Part shown: in pieces, positions 38,456 to 53,649 of the stretch
Layout: every line of letters starts with the position of its first letter
How positions within the stretch are numbered: the stretch's first letter is position 1
NCBI GenBank assembly: GCA_964006375.1
Contig: OZ023265.1
Coordinates: 172,201,943 to 172,265,942, forward strand
Direction of reading: 5' to 3'
DNA: 64,000 nt
Source: Tillus elongatus
Taxonomy: Eukaryota > Arthropoda > Insecta > Coleoptera > Cleridae
Program-made: the position numbers and the translations under genes
The notes under the pieces: generated by a model
Database searches by the model: none
What the model saw: the letters and a program-made list of their open reading frames with translations, nothing else
Told to the model about the DNA's origin: nothing

Positions 38456-41400
38456 ATGACGACACCTATTAAGCAAGGTTTAACTGTGTTGCAATGGAAC
38501 GCACGTTCCATCATTAAAAATAAAAGTAACCTTCAGAATTTTTTAAATAAAAATATTGCAGAGATAATTTTAATAAATGAAACCTGGCTCAAGCCAGATA
38601 AACATAAAACTTTTGGTTTTAAGGGATACAGCCTCATTCGAAAAGATAGGCTAGAGCGCAGAGCAGGAGGGGTAGGCATTTTAATTTCTAATTCAATTAA
38701 ATATAAAGTAATTGATGTTTGCGACATGGCTAACGGTAAAATAGATGCTTGTGCAGCACATCTTGTGGACCTTGATATAGTAGTTGTTAGTGTTTATAAG
38801 GCTCCTAATGTTGTTCTCAGTTTTATAGAATGGCTTAACTTCTTTAAAAAATTTTAATTCAAAAAATGTCATTATTGGAGGCGATCTAAATTGTCATCAT
38901 TACTCTTGGGGGTCTCTAACTATAAATAGTGACGGTAGGTCAATTTTTGACGCTACTGAACTTTTAAACTTAGCTATTATAAATGATTGCCGTCCAACAA
39001 AAGTTACTACACCATTAGAGAACCCCTCGATGGTGGACTTAACTATAATCTCACCTAGTCTAATAAGTAAGACAAGCTGGGATGTTCTCGATGAGGCTCT
39101 TGGTTCTGATCACTATCTCATCAAAATTGAAGTCAATGTTTCGGTTAAAAGATACACTACGAGTCCATATAAAAGATGGAAAGAAGCAGGAGCTGATTGG
39201 AATGCATTCCGGGTTGATCTAGATACTGCTATGGAGGAGCTGTCAGTGTTACCAGAGGCAAATAGGTACAATAGTTTCATTGAATGAGTTAGTAGTGTTG
39301 CAGATAATAACATTCCCCATGTTAAACCAAACAGGGCTGCAAACCCTAAGCCCATCTGGTGGGACACTGAGTGCTCTGACATGTTTCACAAAAGAAAAAA
39401 TGCATTGAAAGATTATAAATTACAGTCAAATATGGAAAACTATTTAAAATATAAGAATATTGAAGCTCAAGCTAAGAGATTGTTTAAACAAAAAAGTAAG
39501 GATTGCTGGAAAAGTTATGTCACAAAATTAAACAGACAAACACCAATAAACAATATATGGTCATTTGTACGTAAAATGAACAACATAAATAAGCAACCTT
39601 CCGTATCTCATATGTCTGAAGAATTTATAGAAATAGCTATAACAAAGTTGGCCCCGCCCAGTGTTATGGTGGAGCCTTCCCCAAGCCCATTAGTTGTGAC
39701 TAAGAGATGTCAATTGATGAATTCAAAATTTTCAATTCACGAATTAGAACAGGCCATCAGCGAATCAAAAAAGGCAGCACCTGGCATAGACAGGATTACA
39801 TACAACATGCTAAAACAAATGCCGTTTTCAGCAAAGGAATATTTGCTGGAAATTATGAATTACTGGTGGGAGACCGCAAACGTAAGTGAGTCAGCCAAAA
39901 TAATAGTCGTATGTCTACTACACAAATTCGGCGAATCAACTAATATACCTAATTCATACAGACCCATCTCACTTATGCCTTGCACAACAAAAACATACGA
40001 GAGATTAATTAAAACTAGATTAGAGCATTATTGTGAGTCTAATAATATTTTTCCTCAACATCAGTTTGGTTTCCGGCGGGGCATGGGCACCAATGAAGCA
40101 ATTGGGTTACTGGTCACCGAGATACAATGCTGTTTCTCCGAAAATGCATATTTAATGACAGTTTTTGTTGATTTAAAAGGTGCCTATGATGCAGTCAACC
40201 TAGAACTTCTATTCAATGATCTAGTATCGATTGGTCTTTCAGAATCAAATGCCTTTAGCATAACTCAACTATACACACAGCGAAAAATTTTCATAAGAGA
40301 CAACAAAAATCAACTTCATGGTCCAAGGCTAACATCCGAAGGTATACCGCAAGGATCAATACTCAGCCCAATACTTTTTAATATTTATACAAGGAGTCTT
40401 CATAGTATGTTTGACGACGACATCCAGTGTATACAATATGCTGACGATTTGTGTATCGTGGCAAAAAGGAAGAGTCAAGAGGAATGTGCAGTGGTATATA
40501 GACATATATTGTATAAATTAAAAATGTGGATAGATGAAAGGGGATTTACCCTAAATGAAAAGAAATCAAACGTTGTTGTTTTCACTCGTCACAGAGTTCA
40601 GTTGCCAGAAATTATGAATAATACTTCATATCAGATTAAAAGAGTACAGCAGTGTAAATATTTGGGAATTCTGCTGGATGAAAAGTTATTATGGACAGGA
40701 CAAATCAATAATATCGTTAGAAAATGTGATAAGGCAATCAATGTCCTGCGTATTATATCAAATGCAAAATGGGGTTCAGACACAGACATCCTGCTAGATT
40801 TTTATAGAGCCTATATAAGAGCAATCTTAGACTACGGTTGTATTTGTTATGGTTCAACTTCCAACACAAATTATAAAAAAGTGCAAGCCATACAGTTAAA
40901 AGCATTACGTATCTGCCTGGGTATTATGAAATCAACACCGAGAGAAATTGTATTTGCAGAGGCTCTTGAACCACCTCTAAAATTACGAATTCAGTACCTA
41001 TCGAGAAAGTTTGCACTTAAAATTAGGTGCAGATCGATAGAATTCCAGAACAAATTATACTTTTTAATGATTCAGACATTAACCAATCCATACTGGAGAA
41101 TCAAAAATTTTCCACCACTAGCAAAGGCCTTCATGGATACACAAGCATTTCAAGATTCTATTTTGACAAACGACAGACTTCCTGTATATTCAATTACATC
41201 TCTGGTTTCAGCAACCAAAGTCTCTGTGATTTTTCCTACCTACAGTGAACTTTTAGTGCTTAATAATAGCATACTCTGCCAATTATTAGATAGTTTCCCA
41301 AATACTATCAGAATTTTCACTGATGGCTCAAAAACAAATAGCGGAACCGGATGTGCAATCTACGTTCAGCAGGAGAACACAATGGTAAGATTCCTGTTGA

Positions 41401-42184
41401 ATGATTGTGCATCGATTTATACAGCAGAACTGGTAGCTATCGAAGAGGCACTGAATTGGCTAGTGACGAATCAAAGAGAAAAGGCAGTGATTCTATCAGA
41501 CTCACAAGCGGCACTAAAAAGTATACAATACTTCAGCCATAAAAAAGGTGACAACAAAACCTTATGTAACATTATGGCTTTGTGTAACAGTCCAACTCTC
41601 AAAGGTAACGTAGTTTTTATATGGGTTAAGGGCCATTGTTCTATTCCTGGTAACGAAATAGCTGATCAAGCAGCTAAAGAAGCCATAGTAAATCCAGACC
41701 AGTTGAATTATTGAATTACAGAACAGACTATAAGGATCTCTTTAGTATCATTCGACGTGAGATCAAAACAGAGTGGGAAATCATTTGGACTAACTTCACA
41801 ACAAATAGTAACAATCATTATAAACTGTTACATCCAAGGCTTCCCTCTAAAGAAGAAGTATGCATATACAGAAGACCACGTCACTTTTCTACCACCATAT
41901 CCAGACTCAAGACAGCCCACAACCGTCTACCAGCTCACCTACACAAAATAGGGGTTGCAGAATCTCCCCTTTGCCAGTGTGATGGGAGGTCTGTATGTGA
42001 CATCAACCATGTGATGTTTATGTGTACAAACACCAACAATCCAAGAATACAATTGTTGAGCGAAATAAATAAATATAATGCCACTAACAGCCCTTTAAAC
42101 ATAGTCACTCTGTTACAGAGTGGTAATATTGAAATATATAAAGCTATACATAATTTCTTTAGAGTTGCTAAAATTACTTTATAA
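38456..42184 (+). pseudogene. LINE ORF2: endonuclease, reverse transcriptase, RNase H, with three lesions
   Basis: Starts at ATG 38456. Endonuclease: LQWNARSIIKNKSNL, NETWLKP, VYKAPN, GGDLNCHHYSWG, GSDHYLI. Reverse transcriptase: APGIDRITYNML (39780), NSYRPISLMPCTTK, FGFRRGMGT, catalytic VFVDLKGAYDAV (40165), GIPQGSILSPILF, QYADDLCIV (40437). RNase H: FTDGSKT (41317), TAELVAIEEAL, SDSQAALKSI, WVKGHCSIPGNEIADQAAK. The C-terminal knuckle is CQCDGRSVCDINHVMFMC. Lesions: a one-base shift near 38840, TGA at 39285-39287, and an 8-bp tandem duplication (TTGAATTA twice, 41703-41718) that shifts the frame before the last 157 codons. All catalytic motifs remain. Confidence 0.88.
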
Positions 42185-42430
42185 CATATAATTAACATCC
42201 TTAAACCAGTTTTGTAAATAGTAGAAAATTTGTAAATAATGTAATGTAGATTAGTAATGTAAGAGTATGAATGGTGTATCACCGATATTATAAAGGGAGT
42301 ATGGAATTTTAATGTAGGTTTAGATTTAGGACATAGATTAAGTATAGTCATGTATTGTACACCAGTTTGGTATAAGATAATATATGTATAAATTAGCATG
42401 TTTTTTGAAAAAAAAAAAAAAAAAAAAAAA

Positions 42431-42514
42431 GAGAAAATATTAAATGAAAAAAAATATATATAAAAAAAAATATATATTAAAAAATAAATAAATAAAAAAC
42501 AATAAATAAAGATA

Positions 42515-42613
<99 letters not shown>

Positions 42614-42740
42614 ATATATATAAAGAGAAAAATATATCTAAAAAATATATATTAAAAAATAAATAAATAAAAAACAATAAATAAAAAGATATATATATAT
42701 ATATTAAATAAAAAAAAAAAAAAAAAAAAAGATTCCAATT
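42431..42740. repeat. A-rich and (AT)n low-complexity tract behind the LINE
   Basis: A segment of AAAATAAATAAATAAAAAAC type appears before and after an AT array (42527-42608), followed by another A run at 42712-42730. It looks like a duplicated, slipped poly(A) region. Confidence 0.85.
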
Positions 42741-43198
42741 GGGACAAAGTAACAAATAAGAATTTTATTTAGATGTAGTAGTAGTAGATAGTCTAAATTA
42801 AGATCGTTATATTATATCAATTAATTATATCATCGTTAATAAACCAAAATCTGAGAGTAATATTAGGTAGCCAATTACAATGTCTTGTGACTAATGGAAA
42901 TCTTCCAAGGTCAAACTTAAGGGAACACATAAATGTGATAACCATAACATTTTCTGAAATAATAATCAGTGCAAAACATTTTAAATTACAGATATTACCT
43001 ACGTACCTACGACACAATAAAAAAAATAAGAAAGATGCCCGTTACAATATACTTACCTATCTTAATTATGTCTTCGTCAAATATAAAATAGAATGTTTAT
43101 TCTAGCAAAAGCTACAGTAGGTACAACCTCATCTGAAATTTATGTCGACATAAGGGAAAAGGGTATTGTTTACATTTAATCCATCTCTTTATGAACTG

Positions 43199-43200
<2 letters not shown>
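42741..43200. other. Unassigned sequence
   Basis: No gene or repeat recognised. Confidence 0.45.

Positions 43201-43201
<1 letters not shown>

Positions 43202-43281
<80 letters not shown>
43202..43281. repeat. (AT)n microsatellite, about 80 bp
   Basis: Pure AT array. The flanks do not match the (AT)n-core family. Confidence 0.95.
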
Positions 43282-43282
<1 letters not shown>

Positions 43283-43960
43283 CATTTGTTTTAGGTTTTT
43301 TTCTAATTTATTAATTATATAAGTTGCCTTAATAACAAGAATTAGAATTTACCAGCATTAAAATACTTATTTATTTACGGGATACTAACTAAACTAAAAA
43401 TTATGTAACGAGAAGGTTGAATATGCCGCCACATGCGTCGTTATATTTGATTGGTTCCTCTTACTGTCAGACTTGAAGCGATGGCTAGTCGAAATTCTCG
43501 TTCGCGCGTAGAATTAAAATAAGTTTATGCAGTGATAATATTATAATATGGATCCTTGTAAAGGAATTTATGCGTCACCTAGCAACCTAGGATACACACA
43601 ATGTAAACTGCTGTCTCATTCTTTAAACCTTTGTTACTAGGCGATTTGGGTTAATACCTATTGAATAAGCACGTTGTATCTCATGGTTCTGAGCCATGCT
43701 ATTAATTTGAAAATATTCAAGTAATGATACAGTAGCCAACCCCACCCCCACCCCCCCACCTACACGGTGATTTATACAACTACCACTATCGAATCCAGTT
43801 ATAACAGACAATGGTATGTGTTTTTAGTCAACCATCCTGTTTTCTAGGTAGTCAGTAGTCACTATGCTCTGTCCTATATTCTTTACTGTCTAAGAATGAG
43901 ACCAACTTACTGAATTATAGGGAGCTATTTGTTAATTAAAAAACAGGTTAATCACTAAAA
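43282..43960. other. Unassigned sequence
   Basis: No gene recognised. A short C-rich tract (CCCCACCCCCACCCCCCC) lies near 43741-43758. Confidence 0.45.
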
Positions 43961-43963
43961 ACT

Positions 43964-44283
43964 CTGGACGCGGCAAGTGCGTTATGGTAGTGAATTTTCA
44001 TAAAAATGTTTTTAATAGCAAATATGTTTTTTTAAGAAAGCAGGCATCAAATTTGGTTACCAGTATAATCTATATATTAGAAACAATGTGCCATGTTTCA
44101 TCAAAATAACTTTATTATTTGAAAATGTGCAAAAATTTCCGAAAGTAAACTTAAATTTTTCCCGAAAAAACTGGTTTTCTGGTCAACCCTCATAGATGAA
44201 AAGCAAATTAGCAAATAGCAAATTGAATTAAATTTGAAGCATTTAATAAAAATTCGCTACCATAACGCACTTGCTGCGTCCCG
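43964..44283. repeat. Short MITE-like element with 36-bp CTGGACGC terminal inverted repeats
   Basis: The cleanest unit of the motif family. CTGGACGCGGCAAGTGCG opens it (43964) and the inverted motif closes it (44248-44283), giving about 320 bp with no ORF. The interior shares AAGCAGGCATCAAA and GAAACAATGT phrases with 8390 and 29720. Flanks are A-rich, and I see no clear target-site duplication. Confidence 0.75.
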
Positions 44284-44289
44284 AATTTC

Positions 44290-45345
<1,056 letters not shown>

Positions 45346-46378
45346 GAAACACGATTTTGGCACCCTATCGCGCAACTTTTTGGTAAGAAATCTATCAAAT
45401 GTTGTAATGAAGTGTGAATCTAAATTTTACCTGTACTTTATCACCTTTAATTCACGGAATACCACACTACAAGAAAATTCTGTAGATCGTAGGTATATTT
45501 CTCGGACAATTCTCTATGCATATTCAAAGTTTTAATTCATTGACTAAAATGCTAACGCTAAATGCTGCTTGTCATAAGTGACATGTGACATTTCCTAGCG
45601 TGGTGTAACTGCGCGTTGTGTGTTGTGAATTTATTGACAAAATGGTAGCCAGTATATCTCTAATTTTGTTATAATAAATGATTTAAATGCTTTAAAATGG
45701 TTTCAGTAAACTAATGTTAGGAAGCAGTAACAACCTTCCGTGACATAGAAACATGAAGCAGCTAGTGAAGTGAAAAGAACTGCAGAAGTGTGCGGAATTT
45801 CCAATCGATAAACAAGAAGAAGGCATTGATTGCTTGCTGCTGTAAATTGCAGGCGAGCCCAGTGGAACTATTATAGATAAAACTTGGTACATGTTATTAG
45901 TTACTTTAAATGTTTAATTTTAGTTGTTATTTGGATAACTATACAGTGGACACGTGTAATAGAAAGGAGAGAACTGAAAAACGTTTTATTTTCTGCATGT
46001 TTTACTGTTTTTCTTATATCTATGTATATAAATGTGAATAAAACCGTCATATCTTTTGTATGTATTCATTGCTCACGTTTAAATGTGTTTTAGAAGTGTA
46101 AAACTTGTACATACTTTACTAAATAAAATTCTAACCTAAATTTAATTTTTCCTTATTACACCTGGTTTCCTATAGTCACTATTCTGAACACTACATTTAT
46201 CTTAAGCAAACAAGCTTGTAACAATCACTCAGTAATTTCTGTACAATAAATTTCACCACTCTAGCAATGCTTTTCTTGCCAGTACAGAAAAGATATGACA
46301 GTTTCATGTTTTCTACACTTTTTTAATGGCACACAGAAAATATAGTCTAATTTTCATTTCCTTTGATTTGATTTTTAG
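45346..46378 (+). promoter_or_regulatory. Upstream region of the host gene, with a probable first noncoding exon
   Basis: The first coding exon is preceded by a good splice acceptor (TTTGATTTGATTTTTAG, ending at 46378). This implies at least one upstream noncoding exon and a promoter within or beyond this kilobase. The more GC-balanced stretch around 45590-45900 is the best place for it, but I cannot fix a transcription start or a donor. Confidence 0.35.
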
Positions 46379-46388
46379 TAACAATAAC

Positions 46389-46503
46389 ATGTCACACAGC
46401 GTTGTTAAGGTAACAGATGCAGTGGATAATGACAGTTTACTATTACTTGTCGGTGAAGATGGGACTGTTACTCCTGATAAAGAAACAGTCAAGTCCTTTT
46501 TAA
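46389..46503 (+). CDS. Host gene, coding exon 1
   Basis: ATG at 46389 begins MSHSVVKVTDAVDNDSLLLL. An acceptor AG at 46377-46378 lies ten bases upstream, so an in-frame ATG at 46326 would be intronic and was not used as the start. The exon ends after 115 nt at donor AA|GTAAAT, in phase 1. The first 38 residues are acidic with VGEDGTVTPDKETVKSFL. I do not recognise the protein. The following intron is only 62 bp. Confidence 0.7.
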
Positions 46504-46565
46504 GTAAATATACAATTTAGAGTGATAATTGATCATACTTATTTTAAATGTATATTTCTTTACAG

Positions 46566-46682
46566 GTTCCAAAACTGGTTCGACAAACATTCAACTCTTA
46601 CACATTAACAAGCTGGATGGAAAGAGTATAGATGTGTCCATTGATAATTTAACTTACGTGCCAGACAATGATATTAATGAAG
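46566..46682 (+). CDS. Host gene, coding exon 2
   Basis: Acceptor TTTCTTTACAG at 46565; 117 nt in phase with exon 1. It encodes SKTGSTNIQLLHINKLDG and then SIDVSIDNLTYVPDNDINE. The donor G|GTATAT follows at 46683, again phase 1. The phase matches the acceptor at 61971, which makes a valine at the junction. Short, hydrophilic, no known domain. Confidence 0.7.
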
Positions 46683-46894
46683 GTATATTTGCTGTCTTTA
46701 TCTATTTATTTTATTTTTAAGTGTTTTAATAACGAACATTTAATCTTTCCTCAAATTAAATAACCAAACTTAACTTATGGTTTTCATGTATGTCATATTT
46801 CTGTGCAGTTCCAATTTGTGGTAACGATCTAATGAAATCATTTTTTGCAAAGAAGGTACACTTTGTAAAGCCAAAGTTATCGCTTAAAATCCGA

Positions 46895-49735
<2,841 letters not shown>

Positions 49736-49847
49736 GAAATACTGGTTATCCTGCTATTTAAACACCCCCATTTAAATGCTTATGTGAAGAAACATTTAAA
49801 GCATTTATTTTTGTGGTATATTGTTGTATTGTACATTGTAATATACA

Positions 49848-50095
49848 GGGTGGTGATAAAGTTTGGAATAAAAGGAATATCTGTATACAGATGAACTTAA
49901 AAGAAACACGCTCGCACATGTCAGTTTTTATTTTTAATTCTACATTTTTGAGCTAATAGTATTATATACAGTGTGTTGCATATATGAAATATCACGTGAA
50001 CGTCACCTTTTTTAAATGGAACAGCCTGTATATTATTGCTTTTTTTTATTCCTTTGAAAATTGTAGATATATTTCATGTATGACGTCCTATACCC
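49848..50095. mobile_element. Diverged end of a DD41D-related element
   Basis: TATACAGGGTGGTGATAAAG followed by AATGGAACAGCCTGTATATT about 170 bp later parallels the outer part of the 24947 TIR (CAGGGTCGCTGATAAG, then AATGGAACACCCTATATATT). Only one end is present; LINE copy E begins immediately after it. Confidence 0.45.
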
Positions 50096-51415
50096 TTTTT
50101 TTTATATTTCAACAACACACCACGAGGGCTTACAGCCTAAGTAATATCGTAATGTGGGTGTCGACAAGGAGGAAAGAGGCAACTTGTTAATTCTGGACTT
50201 GGGGGTTCGGAGGAGAAGGAAAAACGTGCCAGCAAGGAATTCCACAACTTGGAAGTCCTCGGGACAAAAGAGCGGGCATAACAAGATGTTCTATGTCTGG
50301 CGACCTGAACAGTAAAAGGGTGCATTCGCTCTATTCCCCTGGTAGATCTGTTGGGGGCAGCAGGTGGAGGAACTATGGAAGAAAGCTCCTCTGAGCAGTG
50401 CCCGTGCAGATATCTATAAAAGAGAGAGAGGTCATCAACGGCACGTCGGTGGGCAAGGGATGGCAGCCTTTGGGTAAGGGTAGGGTCACCGATGAGACAT
50501 ATAGCCCTCTTCTGAATGGAGTTCAGGATAGCGAGTGTAGAAGCGGCAGCGGCACCCCAGATGTGGGAGCAGTATTCGAGTTTTGGCCTTATTTGTGAAG
50601 CATATAAGGTATAGAGATTAGCTGGTGAAAAGTATTTGCGGGCCCGGAAGAGGAAACCCAATTTCTTAGCAGCCGCTTCTGCAATTGATGTGACATGTTG
50701 GTGCCAATTGAGATTTCGATCCACAGAAATGCCAACAAGTGAAAAGGACTCATTACTTTGAATAACTTGGTTGTTCATTGTGATGGGTCTATGGCTGGTG
50801 TATCTCTTATGAGATAGAAAGCAAGACTGAGATTTGGTGGGGTTGAATTGTACAAGATTTCTACTTCCCCAGTCTAATATTTTTTGAAGATCCACAGACG
50901 CAAAACCCTCCATGAGTCTGCGATCCTCATTTAATTGGGCTAAAGAGACAGGCTTAGAATATTGTATATTTGAGTGTGGGGTGCTGTCGTCCGCGTAACT
51001 GTGAACCGGGTTGGATGTCCTAGAGAGGAGGTCATTGATGTGGAGAAGAAACAAAGTAGGGGCTAAAGCTGAACCTTGAGGGCTCCTGCATTAATTGGAT
51101 ACAGTTTAGAGGAAGAAATGCTCTGGTTGGAGAGGAACTTTGCTGTCCAGGTACAGAGTTTTTGTGGTAGGCCATAGGCCGGACGTTTATTAAGCAGCGC
51201 TGCGTGCCAGACCTGTTCGAATGCTTTGGATATGTCTAGAGTGACAATCTGGGATTCACCATGTAGTTCCATAGACTTGTTCCAAGAATGGGTGACAAAG
51301 GAAAGGAGGTCGGGAGTTGATGTGCGCTGATGGAATCCATGCTGCCTGTCGTGGATTAGACTGTGTTTTTCAAGAAATTTGAGTAGTTCGGTGTTTATAT
51401 ACTTTTCCATCACTT
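50096..51415 (-). mobile_element. CR1/Jockey-like LINE, copy E, 5'-truncated
   Basis: The 3' end is at 50096 (TTATATTTCAACAACACACC). From 51413 down it reads KYINTELLKFLEKHSLIHD, then DISKAFEQVWHAALL (here the D after F has become E). There is a deletion of about 19 bp near 51117 and a frameshift near 51060. MFLLHINDLLS follows, with SYADDSTPHS, then 305 uninterrupted codons to the C-terminal region at 50137. The active-site YADD is kept, but upstream lesions inactivate it. Confidence 0.85.
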
Positions 51416-51416
51416 C

Positions 51417-51760
51417 TTGTACATTATTAAACTTGGTTTAATGAAAAATATTGTGAAAAGCTTAAATCGTCATGGTTTTAAGTATTTACACGAAGCTTTC
51501 CTAAAGTTGTCACAAGCGAAGCGCAAAGAAGGTATATTTGTAGGTCCACAAATAAAAAAATTGTTCAGTCGTAACTTGTTTAAGCAATACCTATCATATG
51601 CCAAAACTGAAGCTTGAAAATCTTTTAAAAATGTAGTTGCTGGATTTTTTAGGAATACAAAATGCGATAACTATAGGGAAATTGTTGCTGAATGGATAAC
51701 AAATTACCATAAAATCGAAGCTAAAATGTCACTAAAGATCCACTTCTTACAATACATAGT
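51417..51760 (+). pseudogene. Fragment of an unclassified repeat-associated protein
   Basis: The frame GLMKNIVKSLNRHGFKYLHE, with KRKEGIFVGPQIKKLFSRNL, then after a stop KSFKNVVAGFFRN and EIVAEWITNYHKIEAKMSLK, reads like a coherent protein broken by one TGA. I recall similar text as a frequent conserved ORF fragment in arthropod genomes, but I cannot name the family. It lies between the truncated ends of two LINEs. Confidence 0.4.
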
Positions 51761-51781
51761 GGTTATCAGACTGATGATAAC

Positions 51782-53112
51782 ATATATGGAGCCATAGTTT
51801 GCTGGCACAAGGCACTTCGTGGTATCACGAAGGCCAAACTGGCTCAGCTACAGAGACAAGCGTGTCTGATGATAACGGGAGCGATAAGCACCGCTCGATC
51901 AGCCGCTCTGGAGGTCCTCATTAATACTCCACCTCTTCACGTTTGGCTGGAGAGGGAGACGAGGTGGACAACTTACAGATTAAAACAAACGGCCGACAGC
52001 ATCCCGAAGGAAATCAGTCTGGGAGGGTCCGGACTCCTCGATGACATCAAGGGTCATGAGATTCTGGGAATGGTCTCAGACTTGATGCCTAAAAAGATCA
52101 GTAGAGATCTGTCTTTAAAGACCGTCCTCCCGGGAAGGGAGGACTGGGAACGAAATCAAAGGACCTTATTGAGGGCCGATCTCTGCTGGTATACTGACGG
52201 CTCCAAAACCGATAGGGGGGTAGAAGCCAGCGCATTTGGAAGCAACACTGATGTTGGACCATCAACTAGCCTGGGAAAGTACACAACCATACACCAGGCA
52301 GAAGTATATGCCATCGAGATGTGTGCAAGGGAAAGTATACACAACCAATGCACACACAAATCGATAAAGATATATACAGATAGCCAAGCTGCAATAAAGG
52401 CTCTTGGTTCCTACCATTGCAATTCAAAAACGGTATGGAGTTGTAAATCTGCCCTCAACTAACTGGGCAGTGCAATGAGGTGTTGCTGGTGTGGATACCG
52501 GGTCACTCGGACCATGATGGTAATGTTGCGGCTGACATGCTTGCCAGGAGTGGTGCCCAGGGGGACTTCATCAGACCAGAACCTATGCTGGGGATATCAT
52601 CATACACAGCAAAACGCATCTTAAAGACCTGGACAGAAAGAATGATAATCCAGCAATGGCAAAATCTGCCAGGATTAGCTCACTCTAAGGCCTTCATAAA
52701 TGGCCTGTCTGAGTCAATGGCTAAAACACTTCTAGAGCTAAACAGACAACAATTGAGAGTACTCTAGTCGGCCTGTATACAGGACACTGCCGCTTGTGTC
52801 ACCACATGCGCCGAATTGGAATCAGTCAGGAAACTGAGTGCCGGCTGTGTATGGAGAGTGACGAAACAGCAGAGCACGTACTGTGTTCCTGTCCGGCGGC
52901 GGACAGGGCAAGACACCTGGTCTTTGGCAAGACAAAGCTTGCTCCTGAAGATCTGAATCAACTTTCGCTGACAAAGATCATTGACCTCTGCAGGAGGCTG
53001 GCTTTGTTGTGCGAAATATAGACTATTAGGCGTGAGCCACAATAGAACTTATGGTCGCAGTAAAGGGACCGTTATGGCCCACTCACAATCAAACCTAACC
53101 TAACCTAACCTA
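51782..53112 (+). mobile_element. RNase H-bearing LINE fragment ending in CCTAA repeats
   Basis: 5'-truncated in the post-polymerase region and ending with GGCCCACTCACAATCAAA plus four CCTAA units (53093-53112). The same family is present at 60196-61111. CCTAA is the complement of the insect telomeric TTAGG unit. Confidence 0.85.
51790..53020 (+). pseudogene. LINE RT tail, RNase H and zinc-knuckle, few lesions
   Basis: It begins ALRGITKAKLAQLQRQACLM. RNase H blocks are complete: WYTDGSKTDRG (52192), HQAEVYAIEMCA (52293), IYTDSQAAIKALGS (52371) and, after a TAA near 52460, WIPGHSDHDGNVAADMLAR (52492). The C-terminal knuckle CRLCMESDETAEHVLCSC lies near 52842. The stop at 52460 and a frame change near 52766 are the main defects. 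The polymerase domain is absent, so it cannot mobilise itself. Confidence 0.82.
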
Positions 53113-53649
53113 CATTCTCATTTAAACGTTTTCCCATGCAACTTAGTGGTGAATGATGAACATAGAGAAGCTTTCATAAAGATCTGATGGAGTTAGAGCA
53201 CAGATTTTAACGTCTCTGGGAGGAAAGATTGATGTGTGATTTTTGCTGGTTCATTTTAAGGGAAACCCATGTAAAAACGAACAAAAGGAAAAATGTGACC
53301 TCAAAAGTTTTTTAGTTCTTTGTTTGCTTTTGTTGTTTCTGATATGAATAGCGAATATTGAGTAGATGTAATTCAGGTGTATCTAAAAAATATAGACGGG
53401 TGGAAAAATTGTAATGGTATTTTTTAATTCAGTGCTCTTAAATTGGTAAAATAAAACTAGTTTTAGTTGATGAGCAAAACGCTTTTAAACTAGTGTTATT
53501 TTGTTATTTTTCGCGATTTGATATATTTTTATGTAAATTCGTTACCATAATACACGTGCTGCATCCACCCTTTTCTAAACTTGAGTCAGCCAGGACCTGA
53601 CCTGACTAATATTGACTGTGTTGAAAAAAATATTTAAATGAAGGTTGTA
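53113..53649. other. Unassigned intronic sequence with one diverged CTGGACGC motif
   Basis: An inverted, diverged motif copy (ACACGTGCTGCATCC) lies at 53533-53568. No gene is visible. Confidence 0.5.

Larger units (their letters stand above)
36900..42430 (+). mobile_element. Nearly full-length I-type non-LTR retrotransposon
   Basis: Two consecutive ORFs (gag-like, then endonuclease-RT-RNase H) are followed by a 3' UTR and a run of about 22 A at 42409-42430. The combination of CCHC gag, AP endonuclease, RT and C-terminal RNase H is that of the I/Nimb-type group. The 5' boundary is approximate. It is the most complete retrotransposon here: ORF1 is intact and ORF2 has three simple lesions. Confidence 0.88.

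Noticed and set aside
38533..39382. Minus-strand frames over the I-type LINE endonuclease
   Set aside because: Shadows; the + strand has clear endonuclease motifs.
46326..46388. Upstream in-frame ATG that would extend host exon 1
   Set aside because: A strong splice acceptor at 46377-46378 lies between it and the next ATG, so this stretch is more likely intronic.
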